A DNA stretch of 64,000 nucleotides from Neurospora intermedia (Eukaryota; Ascomycota; Sordariomycetes; Sordariales; Sordariaceae), in contig BTPP01000009.1 in NCBI GenBank assembly GCA_037102815.1, positions 310,001 to 374,000 of the forward strand, given 5' to 3'. Positions 42,223 to 54,384 of this stretch are shown piece after piece. The translations under genes and the position numbers were made by a program. Within the stretch, counting starts at the first letter, position 1; every line of letters starts with the position of its first letter. The notes under the pieces were generated by a model. That model had not been told where the DNA came from. It saw only the letters and a list, made by a program, of their open reading frames with translations, and made no database searches.

Positions 42223-42749
42223 ATGAAACTCACCATCTCCCTCCTCCTCCCTCTCTGGCCACTCACCCTCCTCGTAACTGCACCTGGCGCCGCCCTCGCC
42301 CAAGTCTGCGAATGGTACCTCAACCCCGACGACTGCATCTGCATGCTCTCCACCGACGGATCTCTTTTACGCAGCCAGACGGCCTTTTGCTGCAAGACAT
42401 TGGGGTATAAGACGATGAATAGTGTATGTTTTTTTTTTTTTTTTTTTTTTGTTCTTTCCTTCCCTACTATCTTTCCCCTCCCCTACATACCTACCTACCC
42501 TTTTCTTGGCCTCCTACCCTTTGGCTACCTACCTACCCATTTCCTACTTTCATTTCATCTTATCTCGAGTCCTTGACATAGAAGGATACCTATCTTGAAC
42601 ATAATTACCTAGGGGTACATGGGGAATGAATGAATGAATACAATCTGACCAGAGGACAGATCTGTGGCGTCGACCGCAAAAATAGACAGCTGTTCAAGGA
42701 TTGTTGCAAGGGGTTGAATCAGGAGAGTGTAATTGGGCATTGTCGCTAG
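42223..42749 (+). CDS. Small secreted cysteine-rich protein, nine cysteines
   Basis: Two exons, 42223-42423 and 42660-42749, joined in phase 0 by a 236-bp intron (GTATGT, branch-like CTGAC, ACAG) that begins with a 22-T run. The 96-residue product has a strong signal peptide (MKLTISLLLPLWPLTLLVTA..., likely cleavage after Ala26). The mature 70 residues have nine cysteines at 29, 38, 40, 56, 57, 69, 82, 83 and 95, including two CC pairs (FCC and DCC). The second exon reads ICGVDRKNRQLFKDCC and ends GHCR. Not recognised; it is not a hydrophobin pattern as I read it. It could be an effector-like or antimicrobial protein, or a cell-wall protein. The odd cysteine count leaves one free or makes a dimer possible. 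Confidence 0.75.
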
Positions 42750-44328
42750 CATTCTTCATGTTGTTACTAGTACCTACAGGTATATATATGTATCCAGAAA
42801 AGTTTGGGTAGTCGTAGGGAGGTAATTTGTGGATGTTCGACAACGAAGTGAAAGGAAACTAGGTAAGTGAGTGAAAGGACCTAAAGCGAATTGAGATGAA
42901 TCGAAAGGGACTAACTGAAGTGAACTGAACTGGATTGGACCGACCTAACTGAACTAAAGTGGATCGGACCGGAGGACGACCAGACGGGACTGAACTCCAA
43001 CTTGGATGGAACCGAATGGGATAAAAAGTTGGGTGTAACCTAGCGAGAAGATGTGCGCAAGATTCTTCAAACAATCCAGCGTGTGAAAGGAAGTTGGATT
43101 GTCGGCGGAGAAGAACCGGATCCAATAGACACAGCGAGCGATGCAGCGAAGCAATCATTCAAACGTACCTCTACCTCCCTCACTTCGGGACTTCATTGCG
43201 TGTAATGATAGTAAGCGTCAGTCAGGCGAAAGTGCCCTGAGAATGTGCAAATCAATTGAGCTTTTAAGGAAAAGTGTAATGGAGATGACCTTCCTCAATG
43301 AGAAGAAAATAGGCACAGCTCCAAAGGTCCAAAGCAAGGGATGGGAAAGCCATAGTGCAGTCTCAGGTAGGTATCTTAAATACCCAGAAATCTCATCTCG
43401 TGGCCTACCTTCCATCCTTCCTTTATGAGCGAGTGTCAAACATCCCCAGGTACCTATTCACCTACCGACCAGACATTCCCTCTGTGCCTGGCTTCTTTTT
43501 TCTGCATCTGAGTATGCCGATTACCTACCGTATGGGCGGTGTGAAGAAGGTGAGCGTCGAGTGAACTAAAAAGTGAACATTTGGCGGCACTTAGATTCTA
43601 TTCCCGACGTATAATTACCTAGGTTGTACTTTTACCAAAAGACATCTTGACAAGTTGTCATTATTGCTCCGTCGATACCACGGCCGTCCAACGAGCCTTA
43701 CTTCCGTAGGCACCTACTCCTCAAACAAGTCTCGAGAGGTAAATACGTAGACAACCAACGCGCGCTCTGTAATACCCATGTTCAGCCTCATAGGTTTCTT
43801 TCACCGTCTGGAACCGAAAACTCCCAATCAATAACTTGCTGTCCACTCGACCAGGCTGTGATATCATTTGACAACTGGCAAAAGAACAAGTGGCCACCAA
43901 AACTCCATAGCTAATGCTAAAGCGACATTTTTCCCACCCATATATAACACATGATGATAACATGCTTTCCTTCCGTCTCGACCTCTGCCTCTGGATATTC
44001 ATGCTTCCGCAGAGTCCAAAAAAAAGTCAAAGGCTGCCCAGCTCATACGTCTGGTCAACCCTGCTCACAATAATCTCCGTTGCGTCCTTGAAATTGAACT
44101 GCACCACAGCTCAAAAGCAGCGGCCAGGTGATGTTCCTGCCTGACAGTGAAGGAAATGAACCGCCATTGTGTGAGCAACAAAGGGGGCTCACTCCAACCT
44201 TCTCTGCGATAGGGCAACATTTGCTGCGTACATGGGTGCGGTAGCGTCGAATGAGATGAGTACAAAAAGATTAGGATTCCGGGTAGATGTTTACGTCTAC
44301 CACAGGATCGGACTCTCTTGGTGGCGCT
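42750..44328. other. Spacer between the small secreted protein gene and cet1
   Basis: About 1.58 kb between convergent genes. A stretch at about 42890-42965 is made of degenerate (A)CTGAACTGAA/GGACCG-type units. AGGTACCTA occurs at 43448-43456. No gene supported. Confidence 0.55.
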
Positions 44329-47320
44329 CTAGGCGCACATCTTGGCCATGATCCTGATGTTGTTCAGGAACCCTTCCACCAAATCAAAGTACTGGTTGGG
44401 CTGACCCTCTCTTGCCCTACGGCCTTGGTCTAGGACTGCCTTGGGGTCGAGTTCGATCTCCAGTTCGTGCTTCTTCTCGTCTCGGCCCTGTAATTGCTCG
44501 GTTAGTCTCACACTCAAAACAAAGGCAGGAAATAGACTCACGTTGACACTCTCCACCACCTGCGTCAAATCGAATTGATAGCTACAATGACCATAGCTCA
44601 GTCGATTCTTACGGCGGTCCGGAGACTGTCCCTTGTTGGCACTGGTCGCATATGCCTCTAGCTCCTCAAGAGGGCCCTCCCATGGCATTTCGAGGTTGAT
44701 GCTGATGCGGCAATCCAGGCGGTGTTCCGGAAAATGGATGCTAAGGTCTTTTAGACGGGCCTTGACAATCTTGGCGATCTGCTCCCTGCTGCCGTCCTTG
44801 TTTTCTTTGTAGGAAACGCGGACCTTGGCGTCACGCCCTTTGGATGCGAGAAGGTTGGCGACAGTGACGGGTAGGTGCTTGTCACGGATTTGAGGAGGTA
44901 TCGCGTAAAACCGGTCGATCTCGTACTTGTGTTCGTACGATATGGGAACTCGAGGACGCTCACGACCAATGTTGGACTTGGGGTTCTTGGAGACGACAAC
45001 CTGGTGGTTAAGGAACTCGTTATAGGATCGGTGTTGTGCCTGAACAACAAAGACAATGATCAGTAGGGTACAAGTAGAGAAGACGGGGACATGGCTTACC
45101 TCGGTCATGATGCTCCGGAAAGGATAGACATAATCGTCTTCTTTGAGTATCGCAGGGGACAGCACTCCAAGGTCGATCCTTTGGTTGGTGTTACGATCGA
45201 TCAATTCTCCAAATTTGGCCTCGATCTCGAACTGGATGCCTCGGCTTTGGATCTCGCCCATATTTTCGTTCAATACGATATAGTGAAAGAAAAAGTCGGC
45301 CATGACCTTGGCCATGGTGTCCTGGGGTACGTCACCCGTGAGAGTGGGCTCCCATGGGCCAAGAGGGCCCCACTTAGCCTGGGCTTCGGGAGGGGGACCC
45401 TGTGTGCCCGGGGTCGCGGATCGTTCGTTGGGTCGAATCTCGTGTGCGCGGGGAGTGGGTTCATGTGCTCGAGGCACGGGTCGCTTTTCTTCGGGCGAGG
45501 CATGACGGCTATGGCCGTTGAGTTGTACGGGGCCTTGGCCTGGAGCGTGGACGGGCTTGTAAAGGACAAAGTTGGGCTCCTTCAGTGTGGTGCCGCGGGT
45601 GGCCTGCTGTGCCCAGGGAGGCGGGCCATCGTATGCTCGCCTCTTGACTGATTTGTTGGGAGTGCGGCTGCTCGGACGGGCTCTGTTGTCGAATGGTGGG
45701 GGACGAACGTCTCGCCTCTCGAGTTCGTCTGGCCTCAATTCTCGGTCGTCGAGTTTTCTCTTGACGGCGGCGGCGGCGGCGGTATTGTGGCCAAGGTCAC
45801 CGTCGCGGACCTCGTCCCTGTATCGTGCCATTGGGGTGGCGGCGGTATGATTGTTGAGGCGGGGAGGTTCTGACTCGGGAATCGAGGCGACAGAGGTAGC
45901 CGTGGCAGGACGACCTGCACTGCTTGGCAGACTTGGAACCCGGGTTTTGGGACTGATGCTGATGCTTCTTTCGCGTATTACTTCTCGTTCACGTTCGCGG
46001 GCGTCGTAAATGCTTTGTGCGCTGGATTGTCTGGGCAGAGACTGTTGCGGTGGCGGCGGCGGCGGTGGTGGTGGTGGTGGCGGTTGTGGAGGGGCAGGGT
46101 GGTGGGAATGGGGAGAGGAAATTTGTTGTTGGCGTTGGAGGTGGTGGTGCTGTTGCTGTTGAGCAGAGGACCGGGGAGAGTTGAGGTTGAGGTGCTGATG
46201 ATGCGTTGTCGCAGCAGAGGAACCTGAAGGAGGCAGTCGTTGTTGCCGGTAAGGGCTTGGCGGCTGGCTGTGGTAGTGGTTGAAGTTTTGGGCTTGGGCC
46301 TGGGCCTGGGCCTGGGCCTGGCTAACAGTTGCCTGCTGGGGCGGCAGTGGACGTGCCGTTCCAGGAATTGTTCCAGGGCCCGTGGAAGCTGTTAGCGGCC
46401 CTGGACCACCTGGACCACCTGGACCACCTGGACCACCTGGACCCGCAACTGGAGTCCCTGGTTGGGATGACTGCCGCTGCTGGGGATCCACGAGGAATTG
46501 GCCACCCTGAGGTCCTCCTCCTGTCTGCGGCCCTGTTACAGGACTTGCCCTACCAAATGGAGGTCCGTACACTACTTGGGGGTGCGAATGCGAATGCGAA
46601 TGTCCTGGCGGGCCCTGCGAGTGCGCCGATGTTGGTGTTGGCGTTGATGACGAATGCGTCGAGTGCGATCGCTGGAAATGCGGGTTGTGCGCTGTGCTAA
46701 TCGGGGGTGTTTGGGGCACTCTAACTGGCGGGCCCTGCAAATAAGGGGCACGTCCAGCGCCTCCTGGTCCTGGTCCTGGTGGTGGAGGAGGTGGTGGTGG
46801 TTGTTGTTGTTGTGGGCCTGCAACACCCACGGAGCCGCCCGGTGTTGGAGGATAGCCTTCCCTGGAGGGGTATGCGGCTCCTGCACTGCTGGGAGGATAT
46901 TGATTATAGGGTCGTTGCACAGGGCTGGTGGGTGTGTGCTGCGCCGACGGAGGAAAGGGATAACCGCCGCTCTGAGCGCTAATCGACGAAGTGGGCGTGT
47001 GACGGTACGGCGAAGGGCCGGGTCCGGATGCAAGGCTGGGCGAGCGGGGATCGTGGGCCGAGACTTGTTGTAGCGGAGGAGGCGGCGGAGGTCGGTTCGC
47101 GTAGGGGCTCGGGCCGGGGACAGGGGGTCCGGAAAACGGAGAAGTGGACGCGAACGCGCCCGGGGGCATGCGCTGGGCTCCGTAGCTTGGGTCTTGCGAT
47201 ATATGGCGAACGGGCGAGGGCCGAGTTTGGTGGTTATAGTCTATGTACGACTGCTGGTGCTGTTGTGGGTGTGGTGGTGCCTGACCGGGTGTAGTGGGCG
47301 ACTGGGAATATGCGGGGTGG

Positions 47321-47382
<62 letters not shown>

Positions 47383-47604
47383 TTGTTGCTGTAGCTGCTG
47401 CTGCTGAAGATGATACGACTGTTGTCGCTGGAGCAGTGGTTGAGGATGTTGGGGAGGAGGAGGATGTTGGGAGTACTGCGGGTGTGGTGGTGGCTGCTGC
47501 TGCTGCTGCTGCTGGTGCGGCGGTGGTCGGTCAGGTGTTGACACGGCGGCGCGAGGAGCGACAGGGCCGCTGCTGCTGTCGTTGAGGACGTTTCTCAAGT
47601 CCAT
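44329..47604 (-). CDS. cet1: mRNA 5'-triphosphatase, capping enzyme beta subunit (CET1)
   Basis: Removes the gamma phosphate from nascent pre-mRNA 5' ends, the first capping step, in the nucleus with the guanylyltransferase. Exons 47604-45100, 45039-44542 and 44487-44329; introns of 60 bp (GTAAGC/CAG) and 54 bp (GTGAGT/CAG). The spliced product is 1053 residues. The catalytic triphosphate-tunnel domain is at the C-terminus: motif A FEIEAKFGEL near residue 791, RVRVSYKENKDG-like basic strands, and motif C ELEIELD near 1008, supplying the metal-binding glutamates. The first 700 residues are disordered: a polyQ run of about 24, poly-Pro, HPQ and GPG repeats. Yeast Cet1 is 549 residues, so the tail is greatly expanded. 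Divergent metal-dependent family, unlike metazoan enzymes. Confidence 0.94.
47319..47403. repeat. CTG/TTG (polyglutamine) repeat in cet1
   Basis: On the plus strand (CTGTTG) hexamers repeat about ten times, then CTG units; the minus strand reads mixed CAG/CAA, coding glutamine residues in the CET1 N-terminal tail. A second, shorter CTG run is at about 47493-47513. CAA interruptions normally stabilise such tracts. Confidence 0.9.
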
Positions 47605-49698
47605 GTTGGCGATTATTAGTCGTAGTTACTATTACTGTGAATCCGTCCCTGATCTGTTTCTTGTTTGACCGGCGCTGCGCTTCCTTTCTCACACGTTACT
47701 TCGGCTGTTGAATCTTTGTCTCTGCCGCGGATCATGGACAAAGGCTCAGGATTAGGTAGCGATGTTGGCTGTCTATGTTTCGCAATGTGTCCTTTGTATA
47801 AATCGCGGCGACTGGGGACGGACGAGGAAGCGGCAGCGGCAGTGTCGCGCATGGGGCTGGAATTGCGATCGGTGCGCTCGATTGAAAAAGGACGTGGTCA
47901 TGGATTGGTGTCGCGATTGGGATACATCACATCGTCATGGCGCAGTACTCGAATGTCGTCGGGCAGACTTGGAGGAGAGACAACTAAATGCAGACAGGCT
48001 GGGAATTGGGGTTCGATAGGTTGTCTGTCTGGATGGGTCGCAACAAGCAGAGACAGTAAGGCAGTGAGTGTCTGGGGCTGCGAATGGTGGACCGTCGCCG
48101 GCACAAGGAACTTGGGTGTCGTGGGAATTTGGACAAGGAATCGATTTCGCAGTACCCTTCTTTGTCGAACAATTCGAAGGCGCAGTTTGGAGAAATGTGA
48201 TGGTCGCGGGAGCCGATGCTGGTGTCGGAGCTGAGTGACAGAGACGACCTAGATATTGAGTGTATTGTAGAATAAACAACAAGGTTGCTACAGTAGCTCC
48301 CTATCCCATGTCGCGAATGTGTGGGGATGCTCTGAATATTATGATAGGTAACTCTCGCCTGGTGGTGAGAAATGACGAGATGACAGACGGCCGTTCACGG
48401 GCAACTGAAGCTTATGACCGTGCAGTGTTGCACCAGGAGAAGGAAAAAAAGGGCAAAAGGAAGGGGGAAAAAATAGAGGCTAGAGTATCATCATGACATT
48501 GTCCCGCGCAACAAACGCTAGTACCATGTCAGTCAGTCAGGATATAAGTAGTGTAGAGGTAGTGTAGCACTGGTTCCGTTGCTATCTTCATGTCACACAG
48601 ATTGAGTGGAAAAGTGTTAGTGGAAGCTATATATCCACTTCTGTCGTGTTGGTTCCTGGAGACCATCAGGTTGAAATTGGTATGGATCACAAAGGGAGAA
48701 AGAGCACAGAAGAGACTTGGCTGTCCATGATGATGTCTGAAAACAGGTTGAAGCCAGGGCGAATAGTCCAGGAACAGACACAGAGATTCAGACTTGTGGA
48801 TTCCACTGGCACATGTTCAGGCAGTGTAGAATATGTATCTAGGTACCTTTGTGCCTTGAGTCCATCCAAGTCAATGACATAGATGACAGTGTGTATTCCT
48901 GGAAATGAATCAAGTAGATTGCCATGTAGTTTCCTTCAGAGCTGTGCTGGAGTGCTACATACTACCATAAGACATCTTGATCTTGTTGGTGTTATTTTGA
49001 AGTCAAGTTATCTGCCACGAGTCTTGACTGGAACTGTCTTATGAGTTTAAAGAGTCTTTGAGTTGGGACTGGAGAGAGAGAAGCAATGAAGCTTCAGTTG
49101 GATGCTTTCAGCCTGTCTTGTTGAGCTCAGCTGCCTGTCATGGCTCGTGCGCTCTTGACGGGCGGGAAGCTGAGGTGTTGGGTCCAAACGAATGGAAAAT
49201 CTCGCCTTCCGTTCAATCTGTCATTGGCCAACAGTCGAGGCACTTGGGTACATCTAGCCTAGCAATGGGCTAGGTAGCAATGGACCCACTCAAGGCAGGA
49301 GCTCCCTGACGTGGATGCTCCCCTCGGCCGTCAGTTCGTCACTGCAAACATGCCGTCGGCAGGCTCCAACCAGCCAACCAGAACCTCTCCTTCCAGCGCC
49401 CGCCAGCTCCATCGCTGCCCACTGCTGTCCACTGAAGCCATCACTATCTCGACCTTGACGGCAACAAACAACTGAACGTATCTCGATTCCACTCGCTCCG
49501 TCTCCTCAGCAAACAAATAACCCAAATCGCCTCGTCCATACCCCATTACATTACACAACCACCACGCGGCGCACGAGGACGCTGGCTGTTTTCTACAATA
49601 CCCCGACATTAATAAACACCCAAATCTAAACATCAAACAGAAACCGCCACCGCGAAGCTCGCCGCCATCCCACTTCTTTTCCTATCAACATCACCAAG
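47605..49698. other. Divergent spacer between cet1 and rpn2
   Basis: About 2.1 kb. A 79-codon minus-strand frame (47616-47852) abuts cet1 and could be leader; it has no known domain. TAGGTACCT is at 48840-48848. A (GTCT)-type run is inside the first rpn2 intron, not here. No RNA gene seen. Confidence 0.55.
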
Positions 49699-52600
49699 AT
49701 GCCCGGCCTCGTCACCGCGACCGGCGTGTTGGCCTTCCTCGCCGATGAGGAACCCGAGCTCAAGGTCTTCGCCCTCAAGACCCTCAACGATGATATCGAC
49801 ACCGTTTGGACCGAGGTCGCTGGCGCCTTGACCCAGATGTGAGTAGCTCCCTGATACCCGACACCAAGCTACGCTGTTTCGTGTTAGTAAGCTCAGCTGG
49901 GCACGCGAGCTAATCTGTCTGTCTGTCTCCCTCTCCAGTGAGGCCCTCTACGAAGACGAGACCTTCCCCGAGCGCCAACTTGCTGCCCTTGTGCTCGCCA
50001 AGGTCTACTTCCACCTCCAAGCCTACAACGAGAGCATGACCTTTGCCCTGGCTGCCGGCCCCCTCTTTAAGCTCGACGCCCCCAGCGAGTTCGAGGAGAC
50101 CATCATCTCCAAGTGCATCGACCAGTACATCGCCGTCTCGTCTCTCCACCACACGCCTTCCAAGAAGGACCTGCCCGCCCTCGAGACCGATCTCGGCAGC
50201 GGTGCCATCGATAGCTCGGCGCTGATCTCCCCCACCACGCCCTTCTCGCAGTCTTCGGTTCCCTCCAAGTCCCTGCTTGCGCGCGCGTCGTCCGACGACA
50301 ACACCATCCTGGATCCCACCTTCCAGCCCACCAAGGAGACCCGCTCCGCCTCGATAGCCCAGGTTCACGACACCGCTACCCAGGTTGCGCTCCAGAACGT
50401 CATTGAGCGCCTGTTCGAGAGCTGCCTGAAGGAGGGCAAATACAGACAGGTGGTGGGCATTGCTGTCGAGGCCAAGAACCTGGATGTTCTGCGTCGCGTC
50501 ATCAAGCGCGCCAACCAAGATGTCAAGTCCGGCAAGACCAAGGTACAGGAAGGTAGCCAGGGGCCGGCGGAGGAGCTGATGGACTATGCCCTGAGCATCT
50601 GCATGGACATTGTCCAGGAACGCGGTTTCCGCACCGAGATTCTACGCCTGATCCTCGATCTCCTAAACGACATCCCCAACCCGGATTACTTTGCCATCGC
50701 TAAGTGCGTGGTCTATCTTGATTCGGACGAGGAGGCGTCCCGGATGCTCCGCCAGCTGGTTGCCAAGGGCGAACAGGACTCCATCGCCATTGCCTACCAG
50801 ATCGCCTTTGATCTATACGACAACAGCACTCAGGAGTTTTTGGGCAAGGTCATCAAGGCTCTGCCTTCTGGCGAGCCAGCCAAGCCCAAGCCTGCCGAGG
50901 GAAGCAACGACGCGGCTGCGGAGCGTGAGCCTCTTCTGGAAGGCCAGGAGAGCTCCGAGGAGGAGCTGCCCGAGGAGGTGGCCAAGGTCTACAAGAACAT
51001 TCGCACCATTCTCGACGGCAGCAAGGTCATCAAACTCAACCTCGAATTCCTCTACCGCAACAACCACGCCGACATGAGCATCCTCAACAAGGTGCGCGAC
51101 AGCTTGGACGGTCGCAACTCCATTTTCCACAGTGCCGTCACCTTCTGCAATGCCTTTATGAACGCTGGCACGACAAACGACAGGTTCTTCAGGGATAACC
51201 TCGAGTGGCTAGGAAGGGCCGTCAACTGGTCCAAGTTCACGGCCACTGCCGCGCTCGGTGTCCTGCACCGCGGCAACGTCACCCAGTCTCGCAAGCTCCT
51301 CGAGCCCTACCTTCCCCGCCCCTCTGGCGTCAGCACGGGTTCCGTCTACAGTCAGGCCGGCGCCCTTTACGCTTACGGTCTGATTCACGCCAACCACGGC
51401 GCTGATGCTCTGGACTACCTCCACCAACAGTTTAAGGACGCCGATCAGGAGGTTATTCAGCACGGTGGCGCTTTGGGTCTGGGTATTGCCGGCATGGGCA
51501 CTGGCGACCAAAAGATCATTGAGGATCTCAAGGAGGCTCTCTACTCGGACTCGGCCCTCAACGGTGAGGCCGTTGGTGCGGCTATGGGCTTGATCATGTT
51601 GGGAACTGGACATGCCGCCACTATCGATGCCATGTTCACGTACGCTCACGAGACTCAGCACGAGAAGATTGTCCGCGGTATCGCCTTGGGCATTGCTCTT
51701 ATCATGTTTGGACAGCAGGAGGGCGCCGACAGGACGATTCAGCTTCTCCTTGCGAACCCCGACCCCATCCTCCGCTATGGTGGTGTTCTCACGCTTGCCA
51801 TGGCCTACTGCGGTACCGGTAGCAACAAGGCCATCCGCAAGCTGCTTCACCTTGCCGTCAGCGACGTGAACGACGACGTCCGCCGTGTCGCCGTCATGAG
51901 CTTGGGCTTTATTCTCTTCCGCAAGCCCGGCAGCGTGCCTCGCATGGTCGAGTTGCTCGCCGAGTCTTACAACCCGCATGTGCGCTACGGTTCGGCCATG
52001 GCCCTCGGTATCGCGTGCGCCGGAACTGGTTTGGACGAAGCGATTGACCTGCTCGAGCCCATGATGAAGGACCCTACCGACTTTGTCCGCCAGGGTGCGC
52101 TCATTGCTCTGTCCATGATCCTGGTTCAGCAGAATGAGGTTATGAACCCCAAGGTTGCGGCCATCCGGAAGACGCTCAAGAAGGTGGTCAGTGACCGTCA
52201 CGAGGAGCAGATGACCAAGTTTGGCGCCGCGCTTGCCCTCGGTATCATTGATGCCGGTGGCCGCAACTGCACCATTGGTCTCCAGACGCAGACGGGCAAC
52301 CTCAACATGGCGGGCATCGTGGGTATGGCTGTGTTTACCCAGTACTGGTACTGGTTCCCCTTTACCCACTTTTTGTCTCTTAGCTTTGTGCCCACGTCCA
52401 TCATTGGTCTCGACAGTGATCTTGCCATTCCCAACGTCAAGTTCCACTGCGCTACCCGTCCCAGCTTGTTCGACTACCCACCGGAGCAGGAGGTCAAGGT
52501 GGAGGAGGGACCCGCCTTGGTCACGACTGCGGTTCTGTCTACCACGGCGCAGGCCAAGCGTCGCGCCCAAAAGAAGGAGAAGGCGCAGCGTCGTGAGAGC

Positions 52601-53428
52601 ATGGACATTGACACGCCGGCGGTTTCCAAGACGGCTTCCCAACCTGCTGCCGAGGACAAGATGGATATCGACGACGATAAGAAGGCCGCCGCTAAGCCTG
52701 AAGAGTCCAAGGAGAAGAAGGAGGGTGAGTCTGGCGAGAAGGAGGCAACTAGCGCCACCGACGCCAAAAAGAAGGCGGAGAAGGAGAAGGTTGGCTACGA
52801 GATTGAGAACATGTCTCGTATCCTGCCTGGCCAGCTCAAGTACATTAGCTTCCCGGCTGGGCGTTATAAGCCAGTCAAGAAGGTGAGTTGCCCTGCATTA
52901 CTTAATCTACCTAACTCATGTGCTGTGTACTAACTTTGCCTCTAGCCTACCGGTGGTCCCCTTCTCCTCTTCGATACCCAACCTTCGGAGGCCAAGTCCC
53001 TTGTAGAGGAAAAGCTCAACAAGGTAACCACAGAGCGCGCCCCCGTTGCCGGCGCCGGTGCTTCGGGTGCCAGCGACGGAACTCCCCGTCTCTCTGGCGG
53101 GGCGGCGCAATCGCTCCTTAGCCAGCTCCAAGGAACGGGCGCTTTCAACCGGTCCAGCATGCGGGAACTCAGCGAGCTGCTGCAGCTTGGCCAGCGTATG
53201 GAGCAGGATGCTTCTGCAGGACTCGGGGAGAGCAGAGCTCGCGGTTCTGGGGGTGCTGCGGCGGGAAGTGGAAGTGGAGCAGGTGCTACGGCTGGCAGCG
53301 GTACTGGTGCGGCGGCTGCTGCTGCGGTGTTGAATGCCGTTGATGAAGATGCCGAGGGTGATGAGGAGGCACCGACGCCGGCGGAGTTTGAGTACTTTAC
53401 TGATGCGGAGGCGGATGATGAAGAATAG
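49699..53428 (+). CDS. rpn2: 26S proteasome regulatory subunit RPN2
   Basis: RPN2 is the large scaffold of the 19S base that anchors Rpn13 and contacts the ATPase ring. Exons 49699-49838, 49939-52882 and 52946-53428, with introns of 100 bp (GTGAGT/CAG) and 63 bp (GTGAGT, branch TACTAAC, TAG). The product is 1188 residues. N-terminal helical repeats start MPGLVTATGVLAFLADEEPEL. The proteasome/cyclosome repeats fill about residues 430-800: GALYAYGLIHANHG, GGALGLGIAGMGTGD, GAAMGLIMLGTG, YGGVLTLAMAYCGTG and YGSAMALGIACAGTG. A lysine/glutamate-rich insertion follows (KRRAQKKEKAQRRESMDID). The C-terminus after the second intron is Gly/Ala-rich and acidic, ending DAEADDEE. Confidence 0.96.
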
Positions 53429-54384
53429 AGGTCTAAGCGGAAGCCAAAGAAGTAGTAAATAGATGGGGGTGAAATGGAGGGTGAAGAATGAATAGACGGG
53501 CATTGAAATCATGTCAGGGTGTTATGTGTCTGGCCGATGCCATGGTGGTGGTGAATGAAAGCGATGGAAAATGAGATGAATGGTTATGGTTTGATAGAAG
53601 GCCCAGGTGGTCTTTACACTCCAAAGTTAAGCATGTACAGTAGGGAGTATCTTGCACCAAGACACATTATCAGCGACACTAGAAATCAGCGATTACACTA
53701 CTGGGACTGTACATATTACTTGATAACTGATACATATCGCGAAGTGTGATTTGTGACCATCACTGGGGGGAACTCGAAGGTCGTCCAAACAATGTCTATT
53801 CCAAAGATACCGCACTAACAGAGCCCGCCCATAGCTTCCACCTCACCTGTTAAGATTCTATTATCCATTTCTGCATCACATGCAAGAGCCCTACAGCGGA
53901 TTCCCCCGGGGTGCGCGACGTCATCGACCGGTCCAGGTCCTCTTGTGGAAACGACTTGGATTTCTTGGCAGCAATGACGACGTCGTTGATCGTTTTTCAT
54001 GTGTTTGTCTTTAAAGGTCTTTGACGGTACGGTACCTCCTTCGTTGCAAATGTGAAACTGATGAAATTCCTCTGAAATTCACCCCACTTTACTTTGTAGT
54101 CCTCTCACAAAACTCTTGCTCCCTTCTTTCCTTCTTTTCTCAGTTATTAATTGCGTTAATCTTACACTACACTAGGTAGGATATCCAGTCCTGGTATTTG
54201 TCAATCTACCGGCCGGCTAGGTAGTTAGTCAGTCAGTCAGTCATCAGTCAGACTCATAACTCAGAAGAGCAAGTACAAAAACTACAACACCAACAACACC
54301 CCAACCAGATCAACAACAATAACAAAAGCAAAACAACACCGCGAACATTGACACCCAACAACAACACCCGACCAGATCGCAACC
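53429..54384. other. Spacer between rpn2 and the DUF1769 gene
   Basis: About 960 bp. It contains (GTCA)-type repeats at about 54228-54250 and an A/C-rich leader before the next gene. No gene supported. Confidence 0.6.

Noticed and set aside
47310-47585. Poly-Val/Ala or poly-Leu frames over the CTG repeat
   Set aside because: Artefacts of reading the polyglutamine repeat in other frames.
47616-47852. 79-codon minus-strand frame next to cet1
   Set aside because: Probably leader sequence; no similarity recognised and cet1 has its own good start.
51209-52642. A 477-codon antisense frame within rpn2
   Set aside because: Opposite the conserved PC-repeat region; antisense of GC-rich codons stays open by bias. 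No known domain.
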